A stretch of DNA of 64,000 nt from Tubulanus polymorphus (GCF_964204645.1 NC_134029.1:14996850-15060849); one strand, 5' to 3'; shown: positions 13,218 through 26,160, counted from the first letter of the stretch. Numbers and translations are program-made. Notes: a model not told the origin generated them from the letters alone.

Positions 13218-13558
13218 ACTTAAGCCGGATGTAGGTCGGCTTTGCGACGGCTTGTGACTCACTGCGACGCCATTCGCCAGCGACGATTGTGTCGCAACGA
13301 CTCATCGACCTACGCTCCCTTGCGACGGGTTGCGACTGTCAGCAACGCCAGTCACAAGGAGTCGCACGTGTTCTGCGACGTTCTACTTTCTGCGACGCGA
13401 CACGACTGTCACAACCGACCTACACGCTCTTGCGACTGGCAGAAACTAGTCGTACACAGTCGCTGACAATCGTATCGCAACCGACTTGCGCCGAAACTTA
13501 CGATGCAACGCGAGGATCGCATCGCGTCGCAGGCCGACCTACGTCCGGCTTAAGGTTA
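13218..13558. mobile_element. Foldback MITE with TTAA ends
   Basis: Terminal inverted repeats TTAAGCCGGATGTAGGTCGGC (13,219 on) and GCCGACCTACGTCCGGCTTAA (to about 13,554) enclose a core rich in TGCGAC/GTCGCA, with further internal pairing. The ends lie on TTAA, compatible with a TTAA-targeting transposase such as piggyBac. Deleted derivatives of the same sequence occur at about 26,270-26,475, 30,255-30,455 and 34,710-34,915. There is no transposase ORF. Confidence 0.7.
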
Positions 13559-13589
13559 CTGCGGAGCCCCAGAAATATCTTTTTTTCGT

Positions 13590-14125
13590 TCATAGGACCT
13601 TTCGCTTAAAAATTCTTTCGTCGGAACAAAATTTATTTCGTTCCAACAAATAATATTCTGTTCGATTGAACCAATTTGAAAAAATCGTTAGACCAAAGTT
13701 GAAGAAACTTTTTTTGTCCAAACGAAAGGTTTTTTGTTCGAACAATCGTTCGCTCGAACAGAATCGTTTTAATTTGAACAGAATTTTCTGGTCAGAACAT
13801 CAAGTTTTTCGTTCGAACAAGTATATTGTCAAAAGTTTTTTCTCCAAACCAAAATTTTAAGTACTTCGTTCAATTGTACAGAATTGTTATCATTCAAACA
13901 TTCATTCGAAAAAATTGTTTTCGATCAACCAAATTTTTTTAACCGGGACAAAGTTTTTCATTTCAACAATAACATAGCTTTTTATTCGAACACATTTTTT
14001 TGTCAGAATGAAGAAAAGTTTTGGTTCAAACAAAAAGCGTATTGTTTGATCAAACAGAATTGTTTTCATTCGAACACGATTTTCTTGTCGGAACATTAAG
14101 TTTTTTGGTCGAACAGCGTGTGAAG
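13590..14125. repeat. Degenerate GTTCGAAC-rich tandem repeat
   Basis: Short degenerate units of about 25-35 bp are built on TTTCGTTCGAACA and TTGAACAGAAT, many with the palindrome GTTCGAAC or a variant. The same block follows the arrays at 26,505-27,045, 30,480-31,010 and 34,935-35,465. Confidence 0.75.
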
Positions 14126-14129
14126 GTCA

Positions 14130-14176
14130 CGACAATTCAAGATTTTGGTTTTATCGCCCGCGACAATTCATTTTTA
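14130..14176. repeat. 31-bp minisatellite fragment
   Basis: One to two units (acgacaattcaagattttggttttatcgcccg and onwards) are stranded between the GTTCGAAC block and unique sequence. Confidence 0.8.
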
Positions 14177-15603
14177 GGCCAGCCGTAGGCTGAGCCTATT
14201 ACTATACAAATGGAGCGAATTTAAATGACATGGTTTCCACACAAAAGGCTCTTTTGCTTGCCAAGTGAGGGCATATTCGAACAAATCACGTATTTAAGCG
14301 TAATCCATTCTCGGAACCGTAGCGAGCAGAATTTTGAAATAGGGTCTCATAAAAATGTTTTCTGCATTTTTCACGAAAGTTAAATCGGGAAAATTTCAAT
14401 TTTTATCAGCCAATCAGATAGTTGTGTCTTCCCTGTGATTGGTTTGTCTGAAAATATCAGCAGCTGTTCACGTGAATTATCGCGATTTCATTACTGGCGC
14501 TTTTGCGCATGACTTTATGTATCAACACGCGACAATACTTCCGCGTTCGCTACGTGTTCGCTGATTGGCCCATTTACTGGGAAATTCCACAGAAGCCTAA
14601 TGTGGTTTGTTACAAGCGCTGTGATTGGCCCGACCCGATTCTGGCATGGCTTTAGCTTAGTGGGTTCGAGTCCCTTGACGGGTGAAGATGATGGATCCTA
14701 TCAATATCTATTGAAACTAATAAGTTTCCCGGTTGGGCAGCCGCGGATATCTACCGGAAGTATTCCGGTTCGATATTTCGAGGTTTCTTTGAATTTTGGA
14801 GTGATATTGAAATCCGGTAAATACCAGCGGTAGATTGTGAAAACCCATTGCATGATATTTTTATTACTTAATCAACGAAAAGCGTCGGGGGCCGCGCCAG
14901 GAGTTTTCGTGATTCAAGTAGCGCAATAGCCTACTTCTTCGTGTTCGTCCACCTCAATTTTCACTCCGCCGATCTCTGACACGGCTCTGTCCCCGTTGGC
15001 GCTGTGATTGCACTTTCGTACCACCAAAATTTTTTATTTCTATATCAGGGAGGTCTGGAGAATAAAAAAGTCAAAATTTGGATATCACATAGGCCTGATT
15101 TCATCGAATAAGTCGACCATGGTCGTTACGTTTCCGTACTTATTACCACCTAAAACCGTCTGAACAATTTTGTCACAACCAACATTTCGTTTACAGAAAT
15201 CAGGTGTTCACGTGAACCCGTGGTATCGTCTACTGTTTTACTTCCGGGTTTTATTTTAAGATTTAAAATTGTATTTCAAGATCGATTTCTATGAAATCTT
15301 TAGTTGATTTGGTGTTTGGGAGGAATTTTTATTTGCTCTACAGAAAATTCATCCTTGACAATTGCGCAAGGTTCGCGAAAAAAAAGGTTTTACCAAATCG
15401 GGTGTATAACCTTGATATGCTAATTAGCCATGTGCCCGAATTGCAAATTCAATCAAATTTTATTCTGCCAAAAAAATGTTAAATACAATTCGCTTTCCGA
15501 GTTTTAATGGTATGCTGCATGGAACAAAGTTGTTTTGAGATGGGTCTTGAAGCTATTTAGGTCGAGAGATAACCATCTAGATAGTTCGTGAGAGTTCCAA
15601 AGT
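14177..15603. other. No gene recognised; contains a fused A-box/B-box sequence
   Basis: This is mixed-composition sequence without a supported gene. At 14,653-14,673 a perfect A box (TAGCTTAGTGG) abuts a perfect B box (GGTTCGAGTCC), like a tRNA-derived sequence that has lost its middle. ORFs of 63-77 codons show no family signature. Confidence 0.5.
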
Positions 15604-16566
15604 TTTGAAGACGCTTCAAGGTAATGTCTTGATATTTGGTTTATACGTGTATCTACCCTAGACACATCTTCAGGCCAAAAACTGGCCCTGTCAGATTCAA
15701 GATGGCCGACTGGCAGCCATTGTTGTTCGCCAAAATCAGCACTTTTTACACATTTTTGAAGTTTTTGAGGGAAATTTTGAAGACACTTTTATCAATAACC
15801 TTGATCATTCGTATATATTTGTATACCCTAAGGGCCCATCGGCATGAAAAAAATTGGGTCGATCGGACTCAAGATGGCCGTACTGTAACCTTTTTTGTTC
15901 CCAAAAATGTCAATTTTGGCCTGAATTCTGAGTACTGTAGCTTTCTAATGGTGTGCCATGTTTCATTGCAATTTGTAATGGGTATTCTTTGGAAAGGGAT
16001 CTTTTATATCCGAGAGGGTATTTTTGACCAGGCAATTATGACGCACTTGGCTGCCATCTTGGGGTCATCAGTACTCATTCGTAGGTGGAAAAAAGTTTTT
16101 CCACATCATAATTGATACTTAAGCATATTTTGCTACTATAATCAATTGGAAAGTTGTAGCTCATGACATGTTCTATGATCGAGATGAGTTTCAAGCTCAT
16201 TGGTTTTTGTTTATCGCCACCAGGGGGCGTTGAACAATACAATAACTTAGTATTTCTATATTACATTCGTACCTATGCATATTTTGCTAACTCAATCAAT
16301 TGGAAAGTTGTAGCTCATGACATGGTCTATGATCTTGGTGAGTTTCAAGCTCATTGGTTTTTGTATATGGCCACCAGGGGCGTTGAACAATACAATAACT
16401 TAGTATTTCTATATTACATTCGTTCCTGCTGTCTGTGTTAACACACGATTTTACTATGTAAATGATATTGAGCAGGGAGTGTATATTGATAAATATAACC
16501 CACAGATTACATCATTTATAAAAAGCAAATCTGACAGGCTGGCCATTGTGCCCCTTGGGGCTCTTG
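15604..16566. repeat. 1.4-kb interspersed repeat (copy 3, 5'-truncated)
   Basis: This aligns with 2,390-3,690 from gaagacgcttcaaggtaatg onward, including AAGATGGCCG motifs and two subrepeats with CCACCAGGGGGCG (16,217) and CCACCAGGGGCG (16,371). It is followed by a minisatellite fragment at 16,567-16,710. Confidence 0.8.
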
Positions 16567-16710
16567 TTTGGTTTTTTCGCCCGCGACAATTCAATATTTT
16601 GGTTTTACCGCAAGCGACAATTGATTATTTTGGTTTTATCGCCCACGACAATTGATTATTTTGGTTTAAACGCCCGCTTCGACAATTCATTCTTTTGGTT
16701 TTGTCGCCCA
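16567..16710. repeat. Short 31-bp minisatellite block
   Basis: This has four to five diverged units (ttttttcgcccgcgacaattc and onwards) directly after copy 3 of the 1.4-kb repeat. It matches the order seen at the other copies. Confidence 0.85.
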
Positions 16711-16711
16711 C

Positions 16712-17960
16712 TTTATTAGCTATATATCGCGATATATCGTGTCAAGTCGACATGAATATGTCGACATATCGTGACGTTTTCACGACAAATTTCGCTTTTT
16801 TACGGAAGCGATAAAGGGCCTCGAGATGTCGCGTTCCAACTCGACAAGTCGCCATTTTTATGTCGACATACCGCGATATATCGCGTCAAGTCGACATGAA
16901 TATGTCGATATATCGTGACGTTTTGACGACAACTCGAGGCCCTTTATCGCTTCCGTACTTTTTCGCCCATTTTCCACGGGACAAGCCGTCATTTGAAGAC
17001 ACGTTGAAATGTAAGATGAGGACGCCAGTAATATGGCGACTGTACGGAAGCGATGAAGGGCCTCGAGTTGTCGTGTTCAAACTCGACAAGTCGCCATATT
17101 TATGTCGATATATCGCGATATATCGCGTCAAGTCGACATGAATATGTCGACATATCGTGACGTTTTCTCGACAAATTTCGCTTTTTTGCCCATTTTCCAC
17201 AGGACAAGCCGTCATTTGAAGACATGTCTAAATGTAAGATGAGGACGCCAGTGATATGACGACTGAGTTTCAAGTCGTCATGAATATGTCGACTTGTCGC
17301 GAGGAAAATGGTCGTGAGAACGAAATATGTCGTCAAAACGTCACGATATGTCGACATATTGATGTCGACTTGACGCGATATATCGCGGTATGTCGACATA
17401 AATATGGCGACTTGTCGAGTTGGAACGCGACATCTCGAGGCCCTTTATCGCTTCCGTACGACTGAGTTTCAAGTCGTCATGAATATGTCGAATTGTTGCG
17501 AGGAAAATGGTTGAGAAAACGAAATATGTCGTCAAAACGTCACAATATGTCGACATATTCATGTCGACTTATCTAAGTGATATATCGCGATATGTCTACA
17601 TAAATATGGCGACTTGGTCGAGTTGGAACGCGACAACTCGAGGCCCCTTATCGCTTCCGTACTTCCGTATATATGGGACCCGTACAAAACCGTCGCGACC
17701 TTTTATCACGACGAAATTATGTCGAACAAATGAGATACATCGCGATTTATCGACATAATTAAGTCGATATATCGTGTTAATATCACGATAAATCGTTATA
17801 CGGATCACGCCTTTCACCAATCTCGACGTCTGTATCTCAACATAACCGCGTACCGTCGACATAATTATCACCCCTTTAGCTAAAATGTCGTGATACGTAT
17901 GGCAATTTATTGAGACAATATCGCAAAAAGTCGACATAAAAATCACGACATTTTAAATAA
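16712..17960. repeat. Dense palindromic repeat block (GTCGAC/TCGCGA-rich)
   Basis: Almost the whole block is built from interleaved palindromes such as tatgtcgacata and tatatcgcgatata. A long inverted repeat pairs about 16,799-16,935 with about 17,322-17,461, near-perfectly over about 135 bp, and both arms contain ggaagcgataaagggcctcg. Related direct copies lie at about 17,040-17,170 and 17,560-17,660. ORFs on both strands encode the same DISR/STYRD-type repeats because the DNA is palindromic; they are not genes. Confidence 0.8.
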
Positions 17961-18450
17961 GGTCTTCCTAGTAACATCGATATATTGAGATAGTTAACCT
18001 AATTTCAATAAGGGGACGCATACTTAATGATGTTTAATGTTAGATGAATATGAAAGAAGAAATGAAGTTGGCAGAAAAATTAAAATGACTTTATCATCAC
18101 CAGAATCTGGTGGACATATTGAATGTTGGGGTTCAGGTAGAATACCCCAAATGCTGGGGCACAATAATAGTGTTCGGTACATGGTCAATGAACTAAATAG
18201 GTCATTCGCATCAATACTTTGTCACAATTGATTTGCGGTATATTTTGGATTACTGTGTATGTCATTTGTCAGGACATGAAACAGTAGACGACTTAGGATA
18301 CTACCTAGCGTGACTCCACTACTTAGAACTTATTCCAAGATGAGGCGTTCCGTTGATTTTGGCTATTTTGGTTTTCGTTCAGAGATAACTGCTGAGCCAT
18401 TTGGGCGACCTATCATTGATACTGTTTCCTAATAGCCTGTTTAGTTAGTA
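17961..18450. other. Unique-like spacer passing into unit flank
   Basis: I recognise no gene up to about 18,230. From there the sequence matches the ctgtgtatgtcatttgtcagg flank found in all units. Confidence 0.5.
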
Positions 18451-18604
18451 ATGGCTGATGTTGTGCCTTATCAAATGCTTTGTCGAAATCCACCGATGAA
18501 CAGGATTCTAAGACAGCAGAAAACCCGTTATCGCTGCTTTGCAGCTATATTTATTAGGGTTTTCTGTTACATCACAGAAAACCCTATTGAGATTCGCGTG
18601 TTTC

Positions 18605-18640
<36 letters not shown>

Positions 18641-20035
18641 GGGTTTTCTGTTATTTCACAGAAAACCCTATTGATATCCGCGTGATTATTATTATTATTA
18701 TTTTCTTCCACACTATTTTTACCAAAAGAACATAGGCTTTGTTACCTTACCGCTGTTTCATATACAATCCATATAATATCGTTCAGCTCACTGTGATCTA
18801 CAAATAGCCCGCGTGTTTTTTCACGAATCGTCGTTACAAAAGCGCTGTCGGGCTGTAAACATCGAAAATTTAGCCCCATTCAATGGGGCGACATTTTTTT
18901 CGAGTCGTCATCCCGAAATCAACCCGCAGGCCGACTGTCACTTCGATTATCAATTCAAGTATAAATGAACTAATTTATTGCCGCAGACTTCACATTCAGT
19001 CGCGGTCTTCAAACAGTGATTTTAACAATAGCCCATTTTCCTCATCAAATCATATTACCGATACACTGGAAATTTACTACTTTAGATTTTAAAAGCGCTG
19101 TCGAGCCGTAAACATCGACGAATCGACGTGTGTTACTACATCGACGTTCCGGGAATGAGCTGCGAGTTTCTCCTCATCATGAGAATCAAATCGAGGACAA
19201 ATTAATTTATTACTACCAGTGATTTGGCTGCGGGTTTCAAGGAGTTCGTTTAACAATACCAATTTTTCTTTACCGAATTAACCGTGTATTTACTAAGATA
19301 AATCTTTAGTGTACCGGGGAATCGTAGGCCTAAACTAAACAGGCCGAAGAGATATGGCGGAGAAAAGCTGTTATGTCGATGAGGTATCAAAATAAAAGAA
19401 TATATTACTTTATTCGGCCGCGGGCTTCAACCATTTATCAATACTCTATAGGCCTATTTCCTACAGTACATACCGATCATTGTCAAATCCACAAGGTATT
19501 TACTAAATACAAGTATATAACACAATCCTTTCCGTATGCTGGACTCACACTTGACATTCGGAGTAAGCGTTCGCTGTAGGGGAAAGGGATCGTTCGCTGT
19601 GTCGCTTGAAGTGTTTATCGAGTTTGACGCGGCTTTAGGCCTACCGGTACTGAGCTTTACTCAAACAAACAAACAAACAAACAAACAAACAAACACAGTA
19701 TAATTGTTGCGTTTATTAACGGACTCATTGGATTGAACTTCAAAACAAAATTTACGATATTTAGGTGGGTTGTTATTCAATAGGCCTACGACCAATCTGT
19801 CCGGATGTTAGGCCTACGCATATACATAGGCCTACATAGGCTAGTAGCCTCTACTAGGTTAAGCGTTGGCTGTGGGGGAAAGGAGATCGTTCGCTGTGTC
19901 GCTTGAAGTGTTTATCGAGTTTTACGCGACCTTAAGGCTTTAGTATGGTGGCTGATAAGATAAAAAAAAACACGAATATGCAAATGAGGGCGACATTACG
20001 ACAAAACGACAAAACTAAAATAACGCGAGAAAACA
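18451..20035. repeat. Minisatellite unit flank, with hairpins and (ATT)n
   Basis: This is the first of the regular tandem units. It carries two AGGGTTTTCTGT hairpins (18,556-18,585 and 18,640-18,669) next to (ATT)n tracts, the cgttacaaaagc block, an (AAAC)n tract at about 19,660-19,694, and the gatcgttcgctgtgtcgcttg lead-in. The unit start (aatggctgatgttg) recurs at 23,095, 27,281, 31,253 and 35,710. Confidence 0.85.
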
Positions 20036-22293
20036 ATGATTTTGATTTTGTCGCCCGCGACAATTCATTATTTTGGTTTTGTCACACGCGACAATTCAAT
20101 ATTTTGGTTTTATCGCCCGCGCAAATTCATTATTTTGGTTTTGTCGCCCGCGAAAATTCGATATTTTGGTTTTATCGGCACGACAATTCAATACTTTGGT
20201 TTTATCGCCAGCGACAATTCATTATTTTGGTTTTGTCGCCTGCGACAATTCTTTTTTTTGGTTTTGTCGCCCGCGACAATTCATTATTTTGGTTTTATAT
20301 TTTGTTTTTGTCGCCTGCGACAATTCTTTTTTTTGGTTTTATCGCCCGCGACAATTCAATATTTTGGTTTTATCGCCCGCGACAATTCACCATTTTGGTT
20401 TTGTCGCCCGCGACAATTCACCATTTTGGTTTTGTCGCCCGCAACAATTCATTATTTTGGTTTTGTCACCCGCGACAATTCATTATTTTGGTTTTATCGC
20501 CCGCGACAATTCATTATTTTGGTTTTATCGCCCGCGACAATTCTTCTTTTTGGTTTTGTCGCCCGCGACAATTCATTATTTTGGTTTTATATTTTGTTTT
20601 AGTCGCCCGCGACAATTTTTTTTTGGTTTTGTCGCCTGCGACAATTCAATATTTTGGTTTTGTTGCCCGCGACAATTCATTATTTTAATTTAATTGCCCG
20701 CAACAATTCAATATTTTGGTTTTATCGCCCGCGATAATTCATTATTTTGGTTTTATCGCCGGCGACAATTCATTATTTTGGTTTTGTCACCCGAGACAAT
20801 TCATCATTTTGGTTTTATCGCCCGCGACAATTCATTATTTTGGTTTTGTCGCCCGCGACAATTCACCATTTTGGTTTTGTCGCCTGGACAATTCACCATT
20901 TTGGTTCTATCGCCCGCGACAATTCATTATTTTGGTTTTGTCGCCCCCACAATTCTTTTTTTGGTTTTGTCGCCCGCGGCAATTCATTAGTTTGGTTTTG
21001 TCGCCCGCGAAAATTCAATATTTTGGTTTTATCGCCCGTGACAAATCACTACTTTGGTTTTATCGCCAGCGACAATTCATTATTTTGGTTTTGTCGCCCG
21101 CGACAATTCACCATTTTGGTTTTGTCGCCTGGACAATTCACCATTTTGGTTTTGTCGCCCGCGACAATTCGTTACTTTGGTTTTGTCGCCCCCACAATTC
21201 TTTTTTTGGTTTTGTCGCCCGCGACAATTCACCATTTTGGTTTTGTCGCCTGGACAATTCACCATTTTGGTTCTATCGCCCGCGACAATTCATTATTTTG
21301 GTTTTGTCGCCCCCACAATTCTTTTTTTGGTTTTGTCGCCCGCGGCAATTCATTAGTTTGGTTTTGTCGCCCGCGAAAATTCAATATTTTGGTTTTATCG
21401 CCCGTGACAAATCACTACTTTGGTTTTATCGCCAGCGACAATTCATTATTTTGGTTTTGTCGCCCGCGACAATTCACCATTTTGGTTTTGTCGCCTGGAC
21501 AATTCACCATTTTGGTTTTGTCGCCCGCGACAATTCATTAGTTTGGTTTTGTCGCCCGCGACAATTCAATATTTTGGTTTTGTCGCGCGTGAAAATTCAA
21601 TATTTTGGTTTTATCGCCCGCGACAAATCACTACTTTGGTTTTATCGCCAGCGACAATTCATTATTTTGGTTTTGTCGACCGCGACAATTCTTCTTTTTG
21701 GTTTTGTCGCCCGCGACAATTCATTATTTTGGTTTTGTCGTCTGCGACAATTCACCATTTTGGTTTTGTCACCCGCGACAATTCATTATTTTGGTTTTAT
21801 CGCTCGCGACAATTCATTATTTTGGTTTTATCGCCCGCGACAATTCATTATTTTGGTTTTGTCGCCCGACAATTCTTTTTTTGGTTTTGTCGCCCGCGAC
21901 AATTCATTAGTCTGGTTTTGTCGCCCGCGACAATTCACCATTTTGGTTTTGTCACCCGCGACAATTCATTATTTTGGTTTTATCGCTCGCGACAATTCAT
22001 TATTTTGGTTTTATCGCCCGCGACAATTCATTATTTTGGTTTTGTCGCCCCGACAATTCTTTTTTTGGTTTTGTCGCCCGCGACAATTCATTAGTCTGGT
22101 TTTGTCACCCGCGACAATTCAATATTTTGGTTTTGTCGCCCGCGACAATTCAATATTTTGGTTTTGTCGCCTGCGACAATTCATTACTTTGGTTTTATCT
22201 CCAGCGACAATTCATTATTTTGGTTTTGTCACCCACGACAATTCTTCTTTTTGGTTTTGTCGCCCGCGACAATTCATTATTTTGGTTTTATAT
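20036..22293. repeat. 31-bp minisatellite array A6 (largest)
   Basis: This array has about 70 units. A higher-order segment of about 360 bp (20,860-21,060 type) is repeated at 21,225-21,420 and 21,470-21,600, so the array grew partly by block duplication. The 529-codon plus-strand ORF is a repeat artefact. Confidence 0.95.
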
Positions 22294-22515
22294 TTAGTAG
22301 AATAACTTAGTATATCCATATTAAATTGGTAACGAGGCATATTTTGTTATCACAATCAATTACAAAACCATAGCTGCTCACATGTTCTATGATTGTTGTG
22401 GGTTTCAAGGTCATTGGTTTTTGTATATGGTCACTAGAGGGCGTTATGTATTGAAATTGTTAGATTGTTGAGCATTTGAAACCACTGCCCAAGTGAGCAT
22501 GGTGTCCCTGGACCC
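22294..22515. repeat. Tail fragment of the 1.4-kb repeat
   Basis: This matches about 3,480-3,692, including TCACTAGAGGGCG at 22,431 and the ending ccaagtgagcatggtgtccctg.acccctag. Confidence 0.8.
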
Positions 22516-22815
22516 CTAGTTTGGTTTTGTCGCCCGCGACAATTCATTATTTTGGTTTTGTCGCACGCAACAATTCAATAGTTTGTTTTTGTCGTCCGCA
22601 ACAAATCATTAGTTTGGTTTTATCGCCCGCAACAATTCAATATTTTGGTTTTAACGCCCGCGACAATTCATTATTGTGGTTTTATCGCCCGCGACAATTC
22701 ATTATTTTGGTTTTATCAGCCGCGACAATTCATTATTTTTGTTTTGTCGCCCGTGACAATTCAATATTTTGGTTTTGTCACCCGCGGCAATTCATAATTT
22801 TGGTTTTGTCGCCCG
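22516..22815. repeat. 31-bp minisatellite array A7
   Basis: This short array has the same right boundary sequence as array A3. Confidence 0.9.
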
Positions 22816-24403
22816 TGGTTTTGTCGGAACATTAAGTTTTTGGTCGAACAGTGTGTTAAGGTTGTTTTGGAAATTTACTCGGTCTGGTATATTTTGGATT
22901 ACTGTGTATGTCATTTGTCAGGACATTAAACAGAAGACGACTTAGGATACTATCTTGCGTGACTCCACTAGTTAGACCGTCTCTCTCCAAGATGAGGCGT
23001 TCCGTTGATTTCGGTTACAAGTTTCCGTTCAGAGATAACTGCTGTGCCATTTGGGCGACCTATCATTGATACTGTTTCCTAATAGCCTGTTCAGTAATGG
23101 CTGATGTTGAGCCTTATCAAATGCTTTGTTGAAATCCACCGTTGAACAGGATTCTAAGACTGTGCAGAAAACCCTTTATCGCTGCTTTGCAGCTATATTT
23201 ATTATTATTATTATTTTTTTCCACACTTTTTTTGTCAAAAGTACATAGGCTTTTTTACATAACCGCTGTTGCCGATACAATCCGTCTGATATCATTCAGC
23301 TCATTTCAATCTACAAATGCTCCGTGCAAATTTTGAAGAATCAACGTTACAAAAGCACTGTCGGGCCGTGAACATCGAAAATTGAGTCCCATTCAAAGAG
23401 CCGACATGTTTTTCTAAGTCGTCTTTCCGAAATCTACCGCACGTTTCTTGTCACGTCGATTATCAATTCAAGCATAAATTAACAAATTTACTACCCAAAG
23501 ATTGCACATTCTGTCGCGGTTTTTAAAAACTAATTTTAACAATAGCCCAATTTCCTCATCAAATCATATTACCGATCCACAGGAAATTTACTACTTTAGA
23601 TTTTAAAAGCACTGTCGAGCCGTAAACATCGACAAATCGACGTGTGTCACAACATCGTCGTTCCGGGGATCAGCTGCGAGTTTCTCCTCATCATGAGAAT
23701 CAAATCGAGTACAAATTAATTTATTACTACCGCCGAAGAGATATAGCGGAGAAAAGCTGTAATGTCGACGAGGTATCAAAATAAAAGAATATATTACTTT
23801 ATTCGGCCGCGGGCTTCAACCTCTATATCAATACCATCAATACTCTATATTTCCTACAGTACATACCGATCATTGTCAAATGCACAAGGAATTTACAAAA
23901 TACAAGTATATAACACAATCCTTTCCGTATGCTGGACTCACACTTGACATTCGGAGTAAGCATTCGCTGTGGGGGAAAGGGATCGTTCGCTGTGTCGCTT
24001 GTGTTATCGAGTTTGACGCGGCTTTAGGCCTACCGGTGTTATGAGCTTTACTGTCTCAAACAAACACAGCATAATTGTTGCGTTTATTAACGGACTCATT
24101 GGATTGAACTTCAAAACAAAATCTACGATATTTAGGTGGGTTGTTATTCAAAAGGCCTACGACCAATCTGTCCGGATGTTAGGCCTACGCATATACATAG
24201 GCCTACATAGGCTAGTAGCGTTAAGCGTTCGCTGTGGGGGAAAGGAGATCGTTCGCTGTGTCGCTTGAAGTGTTTATCGAGTTTTACGCGACCTTAAGGC
24301 TTAAGTATGGTGGCTGATAAGGGCCATGTGTAAAGAAAACACGTATATGCAAATGAGGGCGACATTATGACAAAACGACAAAACTAAAATAACGCGACAA
24401 AAC
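22816..24403. repeat. Minisatellite unit flank
   Basis: It has the same order as 18,451-20,035 but without the AGGGTTTTCTGT hairpin. A 75-codon ORF at 24,041-24,268 is repeated identically at 32,391-32,618. This reflects recent DNA duplication, not proven coding. Confidence 0.85.
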
Positions 24404-26160
24404 AATAATTTTGGTTTTGTCGCCCGCGACAATTCATTATTTTGGTTTTATCGCCCGCGACAATTCATTATTTTGGTTTTATCGCCTGCGACAAATCAAT
24501 ATTTTGGTTTTGTCGCCCGCGACAATTCAATATTTTGGTTTTATCGCCCGCGACAATTCATTATTTTGGTTTTATCGCCCGCGACAATTTTTTTTTTGTC
24601 GCGGTTTTATCGCCTGGGACACTTTAATATTTTGGTTTTATCGCCCGCGACAATTCATTATTTTGGTTTTATCGCCCGCGACAATTCATTAGTTTGGTTT
24701 TGTCACTCGCGACAATTCAATATTTTGGTTTTGTCCCATGCGACAATTCAATATTTTGGTTTTATCGCCTGCGACTATTCAATATTTTGGTTTAATCGCA
24801 TGCGACAATTCATAATTTTGGTTTTATCGCCCGCTACAATTTTTTTCTTGTCGCGGTTTTATCGCCTGCGACACTTCAATATTTTGGTTTTATCGCCTGA
24901 TACGACAATTCAATATTTTGGTTTTATCGCCAGCGACAATTCATTATTTAGGTTTTATCGCCCGCGACAATTCATTATTTTGGTTTTATCGGCCGCGACA
25001 ATTCATTAGTTTGGTTTTGTCACTCGCGACAATTGAATATTTTGGTTTTGTCCCATGCGACAATTCCATATTTTGGTTTTATCGCCCGCGACAATTCATT
25101 TTTTTGGTTTTGTCGCCCGCAAAATTTCAATAGTTTGGTTTTGTCGCCCTCGACAATTCGATATTTCGGTTTTGTCGGCCTCGACAATTCAATATTTTGG
25201 TTTTATCGCCCTCGACAATTGATTATTTTGGTTTTATTGCCCGTGACAATTCATTATTTTGGTTTTATCGCCCGTGACAATTCAATAATTTGGTTTTGTC
25301 ACCCGCGACAAATCAATATTTTGGTTTTATCGCCAGCGACAATTCATTATTTTGGTTTTATCGCCCGCGACAATTCATTATTTTGGTTTTATCGCCAGCG
25401 ACAATTCATTAGTTTGGTTTTGTCGCCCTCGACAATTCAATATTTTGGTTTTGTCGCCCTCGACAATTCAATATTTTGGTTTTGTCGCCCACGACAATTC
25501 AATATTTTGGTTTTATCGCCCGCGACAATTCATTATTTTGGTTTTATCGCCCGTGACAATTCATTATTTTGGTTTTATCGCCAGCGACAATTCATTATTT
25601 TGGTTTTATCGCCCGCGACAATTCAATATTTTGGTTTTGTCGCTCTCGACAATTCATTATTTTGTTTTTATCGCCCGCGACAATTTTTTTTTTGTCGCGG
25701 TTTTATTACCTGCGACACTTCCATATTTTGGTTTGATCGCCTGATGTGACAATTCAATATTTTGGTTTTATCGCCCGCGACAATTCATTATTTTGGTTTT
25801 ATCGCCCGTGACAATTAATTATTTCGGTTTTATCGCCAGCGACAATTCATTATTTAGGTTTCATCGCCCGCGACAATTCAATATTTTGGTTTTGTCGCTC
25901 TCGACAATTCATTATTTTGGTTTTATCGCCCGCGACAATTTTTTTTTGTCGCGGTTTTATTACCTGCGACACTTCCATATTTTGGTTTGATCGCCTGATG
26001 TGACAATTCAATATTTTGGTTTTATCGCCAGCGACAATTCATTATTTTGGTTTTATCGCCCGCGACAATTCAATATTTTGGTTTTATCGCCAGCGACAAT
26101 TGATTATTTTGGTTTTATCGCCCGCGACAATTCATTTTTTTGGTTTTGTCGCCCACTCTA
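24404..26160. repeat. 31-bp minisatellite array A8
   Basis: This includes a distinctive variant, attttttttttgtcgcggttttatcgcctg.gacac, several times. Positions 24,404-25,240 match 32,754-33,590 almost base for base at an offset of 8,350. Confidence 0.95.

Noticed and set aside
16860-17562. ORFs with STYRD/DISR repeats on both strands
   Set aside because: They arise from palindromic DNA, so the same peptide appears on either strand.
24041-24268. A 75-codon ORF identical at 32,391-32,618 as a conserved gene
   Set aside because: The surrounding non-coding DNA is equally identical, so recent duplication explains it.
24404-26160. Regular repeats as a CRISPR array
   Set aside because: Units are contiguous 31-bp copies with no unique spacers, and the context is eukaryotic.
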